Source: JBNAGF01 sp049801055 | Lineage (GTDB): Bacteria; Pseudomonadota; Alphaproteobacteria; Rhodobacterales; Rhodobacteraceae | Length of the DNA stretch: 64,000 bases | Direction of reading: 5' to 3' | NCBI RefSeq assembly: GCF_049801055.1 | Contig: NZ_JBNAGF010000001.1 | Span: forward strand, 248,001 to 312,000 | Shown here: positions 1 through 8,126 of the stretch, piece after piece | Numbering within the stretch: position 1 is the first letter of the stretch | How the letters are laid out: each line of letters starts with the position of its first letter | Program-made: the position numbers and the translations under genes | Notes under the pieces: model-generated | Told to the model about the DNA's origin: nothing | The model's database searches: none | The model's input: only the letters and a program-made list of their open reading frames with translations

Positions 1-72
1 CAGCGTTGCCCACAAAGCCACTTTGAGTGAAAGGGAAACTGCCTGCCATTCCTCGGGTCCAAGCCAGTCCAT
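1..72 (-). CDS. modB: Molybdate ABC transporter permease ModB (5' end only)
   Basis: Reading the minus strand from an ATG at 72-70 gives 24 codons, open to the window edge, beginning MDWLGPEEWQAVSLSLKVAL. This is the usual ModB opening: a short cytoplasmic start, then the first membrane segment. ModB is the inner-membrane channel of the ModABC molybdate importer. The ATG lies 3 bp after the modA stop, so the two genes are co-transcribed. The rest lies outside the window. Identification rests on the short N-terminus plus its position after modA. Confidence 0.8.
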   Translation of the reverse strand, partial: MDWLGPEEWQAVSLSLKVALWATL

Positions 73-75
73 CCA

Positions 76-882
76 CTACTCCTTTGGCGGCAGAAACCCG
101 TGGTGGGTCAGGATTGACCGTGCATCGTCGCTTGCCAGAAACGCAAGCAGGGATTGCGCCGCCGCGGTATGCTGCCCCGACACCATCGCAGCTGGAAACC
201 GGATCCTCGGGTGGCTGTCGGCGGGAAAGGTGCCGAGGATCCGAACCCTTGGATCCGCAGCCGCATCAGTCTCGTAGACGATGCCCAAGGGAGCTTCGCC
301 TGAGGCAACCAGAGCAAGGGCGGCTCGCACGTTGTCGGCTTGCGCCACCTGACCCGCCACAGAGTCCCACAGGCCGAAATGCGTCAGGGCAGCCTTGCCA
401 TATATCCCGGCCGGGACCGCATCGACCAGTGCCATTGCCAGATAGCCGCCATCCAGCAATGCAGCGGGATCGAAATCCGGTGTGAGCTGGCCAAGAACAG
501 GCGTTTCCGGGTTCGACCCGATCAGGACCAGCCGATTTTCGACCATGTCAAACCGGGTGTCCGGTGCAATCCGGTTCTGGCATTCCAGCCAGTCCATCCA
601 CCCGGTATTTGCGGAAATAAAAATGTCGGCCGGAGCGCCAAGCCCGATCTGTCGCGCTAGTGATGAGGAGCCAGCCAGAGAAATTGTTACCGTATGCCCG
701 CTCTGGTCTTCGAACTTTTTGGCAATATCTTCCAGCGCGCCCTTGAGGCTGGCCGCCGCGAACACCGTGACCGGCTCAGCAGCAGCCGTAGTTCCGGCAA
801 AGCACGTCAGCAGTAGCGCCAGCACTGTCAGCTGACGGCGTATGAGTATCAGGAAGAAGAAGCGGCTTTTCACAAAAAGCAC
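76..882 (-). CDS. modA: Molybdate ABC transporter periplasmic binding protein ModA
   Basis: Periplasmic molybdate/tungstate-binding component of ModABC. The N-terminus is a signal peptide (basic start, hydrophobic stretch, cleavage near GTTAAAEP). The mature protein opens VTVFAAASLKGALEDIAKKF, the ModA family signature, followed by the SSSLARQI and GAPADIFISAN ligand-loop motifs. The full length of about 250-268 residues is normal. No ATG exists near the 5' end. The longest frame starts with GTG at 882, without a clear Shine-Dalgarno, and GTG at 873 is another option. modE lies upstream on the same strand, and an inverted repeat (894-917) sits just before the gene, which suggests repression when molybdate is plentiful. 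Confidence 0.93.
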   Translation of the reverse strand: MLFVKSRFFFLILIRRQLTVLALLLTCFAGTTAAAEPVTVFAAASLKGALEDIAKKFEDQSGHTVTISLAGSSSLARQIGLGAPADIFISANTGWMDWLECQNRIAPDTRFDMVENRLVLIGSNPETPVLGQLTPDFDPAALLDGGYLAMALVDAVPAGIYGKAALTHFGLWDSVAGQVAQADNVRAALALVASGEAPLGIVYETDAAADPRVRILGTFPADSHPRIRFPAAMVSGQHTAAAQSLLAFLASDDARSILTHHGFLPPKE

Positions 883-893
883 CCGTGGAGGTT

Positions 894-917
894 CGATATG
901 TTCACACGGAAATATCG
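894..917. promoter_or_regulatory. ModE-box-like inverted repeat upstream of modA
   Basis: The arms CGATATGTTC (894-903) and GGAAATATCG (908-917) are inverted repeats with 8 of 10 positions matching and a 4-bp spacer. The outer CGATAT/ATATCG hexamers match perfectly. The layout resembles the CG-TATAT type palindromes bound by ModE regulators. The site lies 12 bp before the modA GTG and downstream of modE, where a bound repressor would block modAB. Assignment to ModE is inferred from position and symmetry. Confidence 0.55.
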
Positions 918-972
918 GTGAAGTTCGCTGTATCGCAAGTAAAATGTGGTGGCGCTGTAAATTGCTGCGTGT

Positions 973-1344
973 TCACGTGTCAGATTTCGGATCGTTCAGC
1001 AAGCTTGCCAACTGACCGACATGCTCCGCGCCGGCCGAGCGTGCCTTGCTTTCCAATGCTCTGTACTCGGACAGGACTTTTAGCCCCATATCCGTCACTT
1101 GAGCCCCGCCACCCCTTGGTCCTCCGCGGGTGCTGACGACCACTGGGTCACGAAACATCGCGTTCATCGTCTCAACAAGCTGCCATGCGCGTTTGTAGCT
1201 CATTCCCATTTCTCGCCCGGCTGCAGCGATTGACCCGGTGCGGGAGATCCTTTCCAGTAACTCCGCCTTTCCGGGGCCGATCATCTCGTCAGGGCTGAAA
1301 TACAGGCGAAGGCGGAGTTTGGGTTCGGTCGGAATTGATGGCAT
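973..1344 (-). CDS. modE: Short ModE-type winged-helix regulator
   Basis: A 123-residue protein that is essentially only the LysR-like winged-helix DNA-binding domain of ModE. It contains LLERISRTGSIAAAGREMGM (about residues 29-48), SYKRAWQLVETMN and a basic wing STRGGPRGGGAQVT. Full-length E. coli ModE (about 260 residues) has two additional molybdate-binding TOBE domains, which are absent here. Such HTH-only forms are known in alphaproteobacteria. It is the gene directly upstream of modA on the same strand, so control of modAB is likely. How it would sense molybdate without TOBE domains is not evident. The start is the only ATG in range. Confidence 0.85.
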   Translation of the reverse strand: MPSIPTEPKLRLRLYFSPDEMIGPGKAELLERISRTGSIAAAGREMGMSYKRAWQLVETMNAMFRDPVVVSTRGGPRGGGAQVTDMGLKVLSEYRALESKARSAGAEHVGQLASLLNDPKSDT

Positions 1345-1360
1345 GGCGCAAATCTGCGCC
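1345..1360. promoter_or_regulatory. Inverted repeat abutting the modE start codon
   Basis: GGCGCA (1345-1350) and TGCGCC (1355-1360) form a perfect 6-bp inverted repeat with a 4-nt loop, directly next to the modE ATG (1344-1342). In the transcript this would be a hairpin over the ribosome binding region. In DNA it could be a small operator. No strong Shine-Dalgarno is visible outside it. Confidence 0.35.
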
Positions 1361-1428
1361 TTAACCGGCGAAACCGCAAGCTGGTGGTCTGGGCTCGAAA
1401 CAGCATTTGTGGCTGCTGACTGTTCGCC

Positions 1429-2178
1429 TCAACTACGGTCTTTTCGTCGATGCAGCAGGTAGATGTCCATGATCCAGCCGTGATTGGCGCGTGCTGTTGC
1501 CCGTGTTTCGATAATCCTGTTGGCAACCTCGGTCAGAGGACCTTGGATGAGGATTTCTTCTTTCATGCCAACATAGGCCCCCCACCAGATGTCAAAGGAG
1601 GCCATGTCAAGGGATTGGAACGAGCAGTCACCGTCAAGCATGACCGCAGCCCTGTCCGCCAATGCAGGCCATCCGTTCTCGCGTAGACGGCGACCGGTGG
1701 TGACGACAAAAGGTGCCCCCAGATCGTTGACCGGTATTGCATGGGCTGCCGTCAGCGCTTGCAGGGCGGTGATGCCGGGGAATACCCGAATGGCAGGCAC
1801 CGGATCCAGCCGGGCGGCGATACGCAACGAGCTGTCATAAAGGGATGGATCGCCCCAGATCAGCAGCGCCACGTTCCGGGCTTGGGGATGGGCCTCGATG
1901 GCATCCTGCCAACGTTTGGCAATCGCATCGTGCCACGCATCGACGCCGCGCAAGTATCCGCCCTCGGTTCGCCGCACGGGGATATCAAAATACGCAATGG
2001 TCGGCGGCGTTTTCGTCACCTGACCGATGATCATCTCGCGCAGGCCGGCAAGATCGGATTTGCCTTCGCCCTTTCGTGGTATCAGGATCAGGTCGGATTT
2101 GCGGATTGCCTCGGCCCCCTGAAACGTCAGGTGATCGGGGTTTCCGGTGCCGATACCGATAAGCGAGAGTTCAAACAT
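1429..2178 (-). CDS. cobF: Precorrin-6A synthase (deacetylating) CobF
   Basis: SAM-dependent C1-methyltransferase of the aerobic cobalamin route that methylates precorrin-5 at C-1 with loss of acetate. The 249-residue protein has the tetrapyrrole methylase fold: an N-terminal LIGIGTGNPDHLT loop, WGDPSLYDSS (about residues 108-117) and the FPGITALQALTAAH segment. The SWWG-type region near residue 200 (FDIWWGAYVGMKEEI) is typical of CobF. It is the last gene of the minus-strand cob block and overlaps the end of cobA by 8 bp. Its presence supports the oxygen-dependent pathway. Confidence 0.93.
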   Translation of the reverse strand: MFELSLIGIGTGNPDHLTFQGAEAIRKSDLILIPRKGEGKSDLAGLREMIIGQVTKTPPTIAYFDIPVRRTEGGYLRGVDAWHDAIAKRWQDAIEAHPQARNVALLIWGDPSLYDSSLRIAARLDPVPAIRVFPGITALQALTAAHAIPVNDLGAPFVVTTGRRLRENGWPALADRAAVMLDGDCSFQSLDMASFDIWWGAYVGMKEEILIQGPLTEVANRIIETRATARANHGWIMDIYLLHRRKDRS

Positions 2179-2911
2179 CGCCTTCTCCGGTTTCCGGGTC
2201 GGCCAGCGGACCGTAGAGGATCAGCGCAGCGGCGGTTCCTACCTCGGCTTTCAACCGTTCGGACAACGCGCCGATCGTAGACCGATACAAAGTCTGTTCG
2301 GGCGTCGAGACAGCCTCGGCAAGCAAGGCCGGCGTATCCAGTGAAAGGCCGTGGGCATGCAGCGCCTCGACCAGTAGTGGGAATGTCCGTTTGCCCATGA
2401 ATACAACCGAAGTTGCCCCGGGATCGGCCAGCGCAGGCAGGTTCAGATCCGGCGGCAGTTTTCCACTGACATCGTGGCCGGTGACAAACTGAACACGCCG
2501 CGCGGTCAACCTGCGGGTCAATGGGATGCCTGCAACCGCGGCAGCCGCGATTGCCGACGGGATTCCGGGGATTATCTCATAGTCGATCCCGGCCTTTTGC
2601 AGCGCGACCAGTTCCTCTTCGAGGCGCCCGAACAATCCACCGTCTCCGGACTTGAGCCGCACCACGCGGGCGCCGGTTTTTGCATAGTCGACCAGCAGCC
2701 GGCTCACGTGATCCTGTTTGGGCGACGGCCGGCCGGCGCGTTTGCCGACCCCGACAAGGTCGGCGTCGTCGCGTGCATGGGACAGGATCGGCCCTGAACT
2801 CAAATCGTCGAACAGAACTGCGTCGGCCCTGCCCAGCCGATCGGCCGCTTTGAGGGTCAGAAGTTCAGGATCACCCGGCCCGGACCCGACAAAGGAAACA
2901 AATCCACTCAT
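2171..2911 (-). CDS. cobA: Uroporphyrinogen-III C-methyltransferase CobA
   Basis: Adds two methyl groups from SAM to uroporphyrinogen III (C-2 and C-7), giving precorrin-2, the branch point towards cobalamin and siroheme. At 246 residues it is a stand-alone SUMT without the CysG oxidase/chelatase half. Visible motifs are VGSGPGDPELLTLKA (residues 8-22), the RLKSGDGGLFGRLEEE loop and IPGIPSAIAAAA. It overlaps cobB by 4 bp at its start and cobF by 8 bp at its end, so translational coupling is likely. Confidence 0.95.
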   Translation of the reverse strand: MSGFVSFVGSGPGDPELLTLKAADRLGRADAVLFDDLSSGPILSHARDDADLVGVGKRAGRPSPKQDHVSRLLVDYAKTGARVVRLKSGDGGLFGRLEEELVALQKAGIDYEIIPGIPSAIAAAAVAGIPLTRRLTARRVQFVTGHDVSGKLPPDLNLPALADPGATSVVFMGKRTFPLLVEALHAHGLSLDTPALLAEAVSTPEQTLYRSTIGALSERLKAEVGTAAALILYGPLADPETGEGDV

Positions 2912-4260
2912 GCCGCTTCCATTCTGCCGGCTTGGGCAATCAGATGGAAGAATGTGCCGGAAACATTGCCTCGCACCGAGCCGGTTTCCGGAACTTCGGC
3001 GCCTTCCGCATCCAGTACGCGGGCCAGCGGTGCATCAGGCTGGTCAAGGATCGAGCAATAGTGAAACTCATGTCCGCGCAGTTGATCGCCAGCGGAAAAC
3101 CCGGGCATCCCGGACTCGAGATGGGCTTTTCGGTACCCGAGGTGAAACTTCCGTTTTTCGTAAGAGGTAACGAGGCTGAGCAACCCTGCCATCTGGTGCT
3201 GGGTGCCGTCCTTGTCGATCAGCGCAGCACCAAGGGTCATGTAACCGCCGCATTCTCCGTGCACCGGTCTGCTCTCGGCATGTCGGCGCAAACCGGTCAG
3301 GAAATTGTCAGCGGCGGCAAGTTTGCCGGCATGCAGCTCTGGATATCCTCCCGGCAACCAGACCAGATCGGCGTCTGCGGCAGGGGCTTCGTTGGCCAGA
3401 GGCGAAAACGGCAGGATCTCGGCACCCGACGCGCGCCACCCCTCCAGAAGATGGGGATAGGTAAAGGAAAACGCAGAATCTCGGGCCAGAGCAATCCTTT
3501 GAGCTGGCGGGCGCGGCAGCTCGTTTGCCGAGCGCCCGACAGAAGCGCCTGCCGATCGCGAAGCAGCCGCCGACCGGATTGCTGCCAGATCCACATGCTC
3601 TCGAAGGAAGGACGCATATCCCGAAATTGCTGCTTCGAGGTCGGGATGTTCGACCGCCTGTATCAGTCCCAGATGTCGCTCGGGCAAGGTCAGGTCCCCG
3701 CGCCGGGGCAGAACGCCAAGGACAGGCATCCCAGCGCGTTCCATGCCCAGGCGGGTCAGCCGTTCGTGGCGTGGGCTCGCGCACCGGTTCAGGATCACCC
3801 CGGCAAACGGAAGGTCTGGGTTGTACATGCGAAACCCCAGCGCCGTCGCCGCAGCCGATTGGGCCTGCCCCCCCACATCCAGCACGAGGATGACAGGCCA
3901 TCCCATCCTTGCTGCGGTTTCGGCGCTGGTTCCATGCCCCTGTTCCCCCGGTTTGGCGACCCCGTCAAACAGGCCCATCGACCCTTCCGCTACCACGATG
4001 TCGGCGCCGCATGCCTGAGCCGAAATCGCCTCGAGCAGGCCGCCATCCATTGCCCAGGTGTCGACATTGAAAGAAGGCCGGCGCGCCGCCGCGAGGTGAA
4101 AGGCGGGATCGATGTAGTCGGGGCCGCTTTTGAAAGGCTGCACGGTCAGCCCGTCCTCGGCCAGGGCTCGCAGGAGCCCCAGCATGACGGTGGTTTTGCC
4201 CGTGCCCGAGGATGGGGCCGAAATCAGGATGCCGGGCGGGCTTGTCATCATCTCAGTCAT
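2908..4260 (-). CDS. cobB: Hydrogenobyrinic acid a,c-diamide synthase CobB
   Basis: ATP- and glutamine-dependent amidation of the a and c side chains of hydrogenobyrinic acid. The N-terminal P-loop SAPSSGTGKTTVM lies near residue 15. A DTWAMDGG-type nucleotide domain follows. A C-terminal class-I-like amidotransferase domain carries HGECGGYMTLG with the nucleophile Cys. I chose the ATG at 4260, which overlaps the cobM 3' end by 8 bp. The open frame continues further upstream to 4359, but that part lies inside cobM. About 450 residues is normal for the family. Genes either side overlap, consistent with one transcript. Confidence 0.94.
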   Translation of the reverse strand: MTEMMTSPPGILISAPSSGTGKTTVMLGLLRALAEDGLTVQPFKSGPDYIDPAFHLAAARRPSFNVDTWAMDGGLLEAISAQACGADIVVAEGSMGLFDGVAKPGEQGHGTSAETAARMGWPVILVLDVGGQAQSAAATALGFRMYNPDLPFAGVILNRCASPRHERLTRLGMERAGMPVLGVLPRRGDLTLPERHLGLIQAVEHPDLEAAISGYASFLREHVDLAAIRSAAASRSAGASVGRSANELPRPPAQRIALARDSAFSFTYPHLLEGWRASGAEILPFSPLANEAPAADADLVWLPGGYPELHAGKLAAADNFLTGLRRHAESRPVHGECGGYMTLGAALIDKDGTQHQMAGLLSLVTSYEKRKFHLGYRKAHLESGMPGFSAGDQLRGHEFHYCSILDQPDAPLARVLDAEGAEVPETGSVRGNVSGTFFHLIAQAGRMEAA

Positions 4261-5047
4261 CACCGGGGCTCCAGCTAGCCCACGGGCTGTCGGCGTTTTG
4301 AGGTCGGTATCTCCGGTCATAAGTGGCGGAATACAGACAACTTTCGTCAAATCCCTCACCGGCCAGCGCTGGGCCGACCATAATCAGCGCTGTTCGCGCA
4401 ATGCCATCGTCCAACGCGTCTTTGAGTGTGGCCAGTGTGGCCCGGATGATCCGCTCATCCGGCCAGCTTGCACGGTAGACAACCGCAACCGGGCAATCGC
4501 TCCCGTAGGCCGGGGTGAGATCTGCAATCACCTTGTCGAGGTTTCCGATCGACAGATGAATGGCCAGCGTCGCACCGGTTCGGGCGAAACTTTCCAGTGT
4601 TTCACCTGCGGGCATCGAAGATGCGCGGCCGGGCGTTCGGGTCAGGACGACGGACTGGGCCAATCCCGGAAGGGTCAGTTCCGTACCCAGAGCGGCCGCC
4701 GCCGCCGCGAACGAAGGCACACCGGGCGTAACGCTGACAGGGATACCAATGGCCTTGAGGCGGCGGATCTGCTCGCCCATCGCGGACCAGACGGACAGAT
4801 CACCCGAATGCAGACGTGCGATGTCGTGACCGGCCTCATGCGCGGATTTGATTTCGGCAATGATCTGGTCGAGGTCCATCGATGCTGTGTTCACCACCCG
4901 GGCTTCCTCGGGGCAGTGGGCGAGGATTTCCTCGGGAACCAGCGACCCGGCATAAAGACACACCGGACAGGCCGCGATGATATCGCGGCCACGCAGGGTC
5001 AGCAGGTCGGCGGCTCCTGGGCCGGCGCCAATGAAATGAACGGTCAT
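4253..5047 (-). CDS. cobM: Precorrin-4 C11-methyltransferase CobM
   Basis: SAM-dependent methylation of precorrin-4 at C-11 to give precorrin-5. From the ATG at 5047 the protein has 264 residues and opens VHFIGAGPGAADLLTLRGRD. LHSGDLSVWSAMGEQ (about residues 80-95) and VTPGVPSFAAAAAALG follow, the tetrapyrrole methylase signature in its CobM version. The frame runs open to 5458, but the upstream part is cobE in another frame. The ATG overlaps the cobE stop (ATGA) and is the natural start. Confidence 0.95.
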   Translation of the reverse strand: MTVHFIGAGPGAADLLTLRGRDIIAACPVCLYAGSLVPEEILAHCPEEARVVNTASMDLDQIIAEIKSAHEAGHDIARLHSGDLSVWSAMGEQIRRLKAIGIPVSVTPGVPSFAAAAAALGTELTLPGLAQSVVLTRTPGRASSMPAGETLESFARTGATLAIHLSIGNLDKVIADLTPAYGSDCPVAVVYRASWPDERIIRATLATLKDALDDGIARTALIMVGPALAGEGFDESCLYSATYDRRYRPQNADSPWASWSPGDD

Positions 5048-5412
5048 GTCTGTCCTCCGATGGCAACCGCACAGGTGGCAAGGCGGTCGCTCGAGATGTG
5101 TCTTGGCGAAACCAGCCGGGCATCCGGCCCGGCGGCGGAAAGGGCGGCTGCCTCGGCAACACTGCCGGTGCCGCGCTCGGTCTGGCTGCGTTGCGATTGG
5201 CTGAGCGTTCTGGCCGAGGTCAGGGCATTGGTCGAAACCGGATGGATCGGCAGATGCAATTCGGCAGCAAGGGCGACCAGAGCCGGGTGATCGACTTTGT
5301 CGCTGGCGGTTGCCAGAGCGGTCACGAAATGATCGCCTGACGCCGAAAGGTAGACGTCGTGCAGGCTTTCCGAACTGGCCGATGAGGAAAATCCAAGACC
5401 TGCGACAATCAT
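5044..5412 (-). CDS. cobE: Cobalamin biosynthesis protein CobE (CbiG C-terminal-like)
   Basis: A small protein (122 residues from the ATG at 5412) opening MIVAGLGFSSSASSESLHDV. This GLGxSS-type start is typical of CobE and of the C-terminal domain of CbiG. Blocks ATASDKVDHPALVALAAEL and VSTNALTSARTLSQSQRSQT follow, with a conserved SVAEAAALSAAG stretch. CobE belongs to the aerobic pathway. Its exact catalytic role is not firmly settled in what I know. It overlaps cobL (stop) and cobM (start) by 4 bp each. Confidence 0.85.
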   Translation of the reverse strand: MIVAGLGFSSSASSESLHDVYLSASGDHFVTALATASDKVDHPALVALAAELHLPIHPVSTNALTSARTLSQSQRSQTERGTGSVAEAAALSAAGPDARLVSPRHISSDRLATCAVAIGGQT

Positions 5413-6608
5413 ATTGTAACGCTCCACTGAACGACCGGATAGGCCGATTTCCAACCACGGCGCGGTCCCAGCGGGGCGGCCTGTGCCAGATCTATTCTGA
5501 GCAACGCGCCGCCCTTTTCCTCATGCCAGCGGGCAAGAAGGGCTTCGCTTTCAAGGGTTACCGCGTTGGCGACCAGCCGTGTTCTCGCAGGCAGGGTGCC
5601 AAACAGCCAGGTCAAAAGCGGTTCGCTGAGCCCGCCGCCAATGAAAACCGCATCTGGCAGCGGCAGATCGGCCAAGGCTTCCGGGGCGTTGCCACAGATC
5701 ACTTCCAACCTGTCCTGCCCCAATTTACCAGCGTTGTGAATGATCCTCTCGGCCCGATCCGCGCGGGACTCGATTGCGGTGGCACCGAGGCTGGGGTCGC
5801 ACATGAGCCACTCGATTCCAATAGAGCCCGAGCCGCCGCCGATATCCCACAGATGCTCGCCATGCCGCGGCGCTAGGGCAGACAGTGTCAGCGCCCGCAC
5901 AGGCCGTTTTGTGATCTGCCCATCCGTTTCAAAGGCCGTATCCGGGCGGCCTGTTGCCAGTGGTAGAGCAGCCCCGTCACCGGCCACCCGAACCCCGACG
6001 CAGATCGGGTGGTTGAGCGTGTCGTTCAGCGCCTGCGCAACCGTCATCTTGCGAACCCGTTCACGCGGGCCGCCGAGTGCTTCCATCACTGTGATTTCGC
6101 TGCCCGCAAACCCGATATCCGCGAGGTATCGCGCCAGTTCCGGCACGGCGGCCCCGTCGCGCAGGAGCAGAATCGCCTGCATGCCCGGTGCCAAGTGGGG
6201 GCGCAGCCGGTTCAGCGGCGCGGCATGCAGGCCCATTGTCAGCGTCTTTTCCAGTGGCCAGCCAAGGCGGGCGGCGGCCAGCGAAAAGGTCGAAGGGCCG
6301 GGCAGGGCGATCCACTCCTCCGGTTCGAAATGCCGCGAAAGAACGGAACCCGCGCCGAACCAGAACGGATCTCCGGACACCAGCACAACCACGCGTTGCC
6401 CGCGCAATCCCTCCAGAATGGGCAGTCCTTCCCGGAAAGGAATCGGCCATTCGATCCGTTCTGCGCCCGTGTCCGGAACAAGTGACAGGTGACGTGGCGG
6501 TCCCATCACAATTTCGGCCCGGTCCAGAAGTTCACGGGTTGATGGCGCAAGGCCATCCGGTCCATCTTCACCCAGCCCGACCACGGTCAGCCACGGAGTT
6601 CTACCCAT
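5409..6608 (-). CDS. cobL: Precorrin-6Y C5,15-methyltransferase (decarboxylating) CobL
   Basis: Bifunctional enzyme of 399 residues. The N-terminal half is CbiE-like (VVGLGEDGPDGLAPSTRELL, VLVSGDPFWFGAGS, ALPGPSTFSLAAARLGWP). The C-terminal half is CbiT-like with a Rossmann SAM motif, LWDIGGGSGSIGIEWL (about residues 245-260). It methylates C-5 and C-15 of precorrin-6B and removes the acetate carboxyl. I chose the ATG at 6608-6606, with AGAGG about 7 nt upstream, over the frame's upstream limit at 6635. This ATG shares two bases with the cobK ATG on the other strand, so each gene's ribosome binding site lies inside the other's first codons. Confidence 0.95.
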   Translation of the reverse strand: MGRTPWLTVVGLGEDGPDGLAPSTRELLDRAEIVMGPPRHLSLVPDTGAERIEWPIPFREGLPILEGLRGQRVVVLVSGDPFWFGAGSVLSRHFEPEEWIALPGPSTFSLAAARLGWPLEKTLTMGLHAAPLNRLRPHLAPGMQAILLLRDGAAVPELARYLADIGFAGSEITVMEALGGPRERVRKMTVAQALNDTLNHPICVGVRVAGDGAALPLATGRPDTAFETDGQITKRPVRALTLSALAPRHGEHLWDIGGGSGSIGIEWLMCDPSLGATAIESRADRAERIIHNAGKLGQDRLEVICGNAPEALADLPLPDAVFIGGGLSEPLLTWLFGTLPARTRLVANAVTLESEALLARWHEEKGGALLRIDLAQAAPLGPRRGWKSAYPVVQWSVTI

Positions 6609-7338
6609 GCCACACCTCTTGATACTGGGAGGCACGACAGAAGCGAATGCGCTGTCCAGGGCAGTGGCAGAGGCAGGTCTGACGGCGACCTATTCCTACG
6701 CCGGGCGTGTGGATATGCCACGACCGCAGCCGCTGCCAACCCGTGTCGGCGGCTTCGGTGGCGTTGATGGGTTGTGCGGCTACATCCGCGACCACGAGAT
6801 TACGCATCTTGTGGATGCAACCCACCCATTCGCCGCTCAGATGAGCCACAACGCCAAAGCCGCTTGTCTGGCGACGGGGATCGAACTTGCTGCGCTGACC
6901 CGCCCGGAATGGGACGAAGTCACAGGGGATCGATGGACGCGCGTGCCGGATGTTGCCGCGGCCGCCGCTGCCCTTTCCGGTCCGGCCCGGCGTGTTTTTC
7001 TTGCGGTGGGCCGCATGCATCTCGACGCGTTCGCCGTGCGGCCACAGCATCACTATCTGCTGCGCCTGGTCGATGAACCCGAAACCCTGCCATTGCCGGA
7101 TGCCGAGGTCGTTGTGGCCCGTGGCCCGTTCTCGGTTGCGGGAGACCGGGCACTGATGCAGGCCCATAAAACGGATCTTGTTGTGTCTAAGAATGCCGGC
7201 GGTTCCGGGGCAAGGGCAAAGCTCGATGCTGCGCGGGAACTGGGCGTTGAGGTCATGATGATCGACCGCCCGACTATGCCGCCGCGCCTGGAACTGCGAT
7301 CTTCTATCGAAGTTCTGGACTGGCTGGATCACGGGTGA
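6607..7338 (+). CDS. cobK: Precorrin-6A reductase CobK
   Basis: NADPH-dependent reduction of precorrin-6A to precorrin-6B. The 243-residue protein has the CobK/CbiJ signatures: LLILGGTTEANALSRAV (residues 4-20), GYIRDHEITHLVDATHPFA, the RPEWDEV block, FLAVGRMHLDAF and VVSKNAGGSGARAKLDAA near the C-terminus. It is the only cob gene here on the plus strand. It starts head to head with cobL (shared CATG, 6606-6609) and ends tail to tail with cobJ, overlapping by 10 bp. GGAG lies about 9 nt before its ATG, inside cobL. It therefore needs a promoter inside cobL. Confidence 0.95.
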   Translation: MPHLLILGGTTEANALSRAVAEAGLTATYSYAGRVDMPRPQPLPTRVGGFGGVDGLCGYIRDHEITHLVDATHPFAAQMSHNAKAACLATGIELAALTRPEWDEVTGDRWTRVPDVAAAAAALSGPARRVFLAVGRMHLDAFAVRPQHHYLLRLVDEPETLPLPDAEVVVARGPFSVAGDRALMQAHKTDLVVSKNAGGSGARAKLDAARELGVEVMMIDRPTMPPRLELRSSIEVLDWLDHG

Positions 7339-8126
7339 TCTCCTGCGGCAGGTTGAGGTTCGGCCGGGTCCGGAGTGAACCTTGGCGTATAGAGTATCGG
7401 GCCACGGTCGCAGGAAATTATTCGTGTTCGCGATGACCCGACGATGACCACGGTGCGCATGTCGGCCATGTCGGGGTGCGCATCTGACAAGGCTACGATG
7501 CGAAGCTCTTCCTGCGGCGTGGACACTCCCCGGGCAAAGAGGATCAGCCGATCCGGCTCGCATTCCTGTTGCAGGATCTCAAGGGTCTTAACGAAGCCTT
7601 CGGGCCGGGACTTTGATCGCGGATTGTAGAAGCCCATAGCAAAGTCGCCCTGCGCCGCGAGGCGCAGGCGCTTTTCGATCAGGGACCACGGTTTGAGGTT
7701 GTCGCTCAGGTTGATGGCGCAGAAATCGTGACCCAGCGGCGCTCCGGCCCGGGCCGAAGCCGCCAGCATCGCGGTGATACCGGGTAACACGTCGATCTGA
7801 AGATCGCGCCATTCGAGCGGGCCATTCTCAAGTGCTTCAAAAACCGCCGAGGCCATCGCAAAAACACCGGGATCGCCCGATGAGACCACAACCACACGCC
7901 TGCCTTCGGCTGCCATTTTCAGGGCGTGTCTTGAGCGATCAATCTCGACCCGGTTGTCGCTTGCGTGGAGTGTCAGGCCCGGCCGTTCGGAGATGCGCGC
8001 AACATAAGGGATATAACCTACTACATCCGTCGCCTCGCTCAGGGCTGCGCGAACCTCTGGTGTCACCAACAAATCGTCTCCGGGGCCAAGTCCCGCGATT
8101 TTTACCCAGCCGTGCGCGTCCTTCAT
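7329..8126 (-). CDS. cobJ: Precorrin-3B C17-methyltransferase CobJ
   Basis: Ring-contraction enzyme that methylates precorrin-3B at C-17 to form precorrin-4. From the ATG at 8126 (overlapping the cobI stop as ATGA) the protein has 265 residues. Motifs are VKIAGLGPGDDLLVTPEVRA, VVGYIPYV, VVVVSSGDPGVFAMASAVFE (about residues 75-95) and LPGITAMLAASARAGAPLGHDF. The frame continues upstream to 8243 but that portion is cobI. Its 3' end overlaps the oppositely oriented cobK by 10 bp. Confidence 0.95.
   Translation of the reverse strand: MKDAHGWVKIAGLGPGDDLLVTPEVRAALSEATDVVGYIPYVARISERPGLTLHASDNRVEIDRSRHALKMAAEGRRVVVVSSGDPGVFAMASAVFEALENGPLEWRDLQIDVLPGITAMLAASARAGAPLGHDFCAINLSDNLKPWSLIEKRLRLAAQGDFAMGFYNPRSKSRPEGFVKTLEILQQECEPDRLILFARGVSTPQEELRIVALSDAHPDMADMRTVVIVGSSRTRIISCDRGPILYTPRFTPDPAEPQPAAGDHP

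Noticed and set aside
2932..4278. Long plus-strand open frame of 448 codons
   Set aside because: It lies wholly opposite cobB and its composition (rich in Arg, Gly, Gln, His) is that of an antisense shadow.
4130..5290. Plus-strand open frame of 386 codons
   Set aside because: Antisense to cobB, cobM and cobE, all of which are well supported.
6601..7563. Minus-strand open frame of 320 codons across cobK
   Set aside because: It is antisense to cobK and the end of cobJ. It has no recognisable motif, while cobK in this place is clear.
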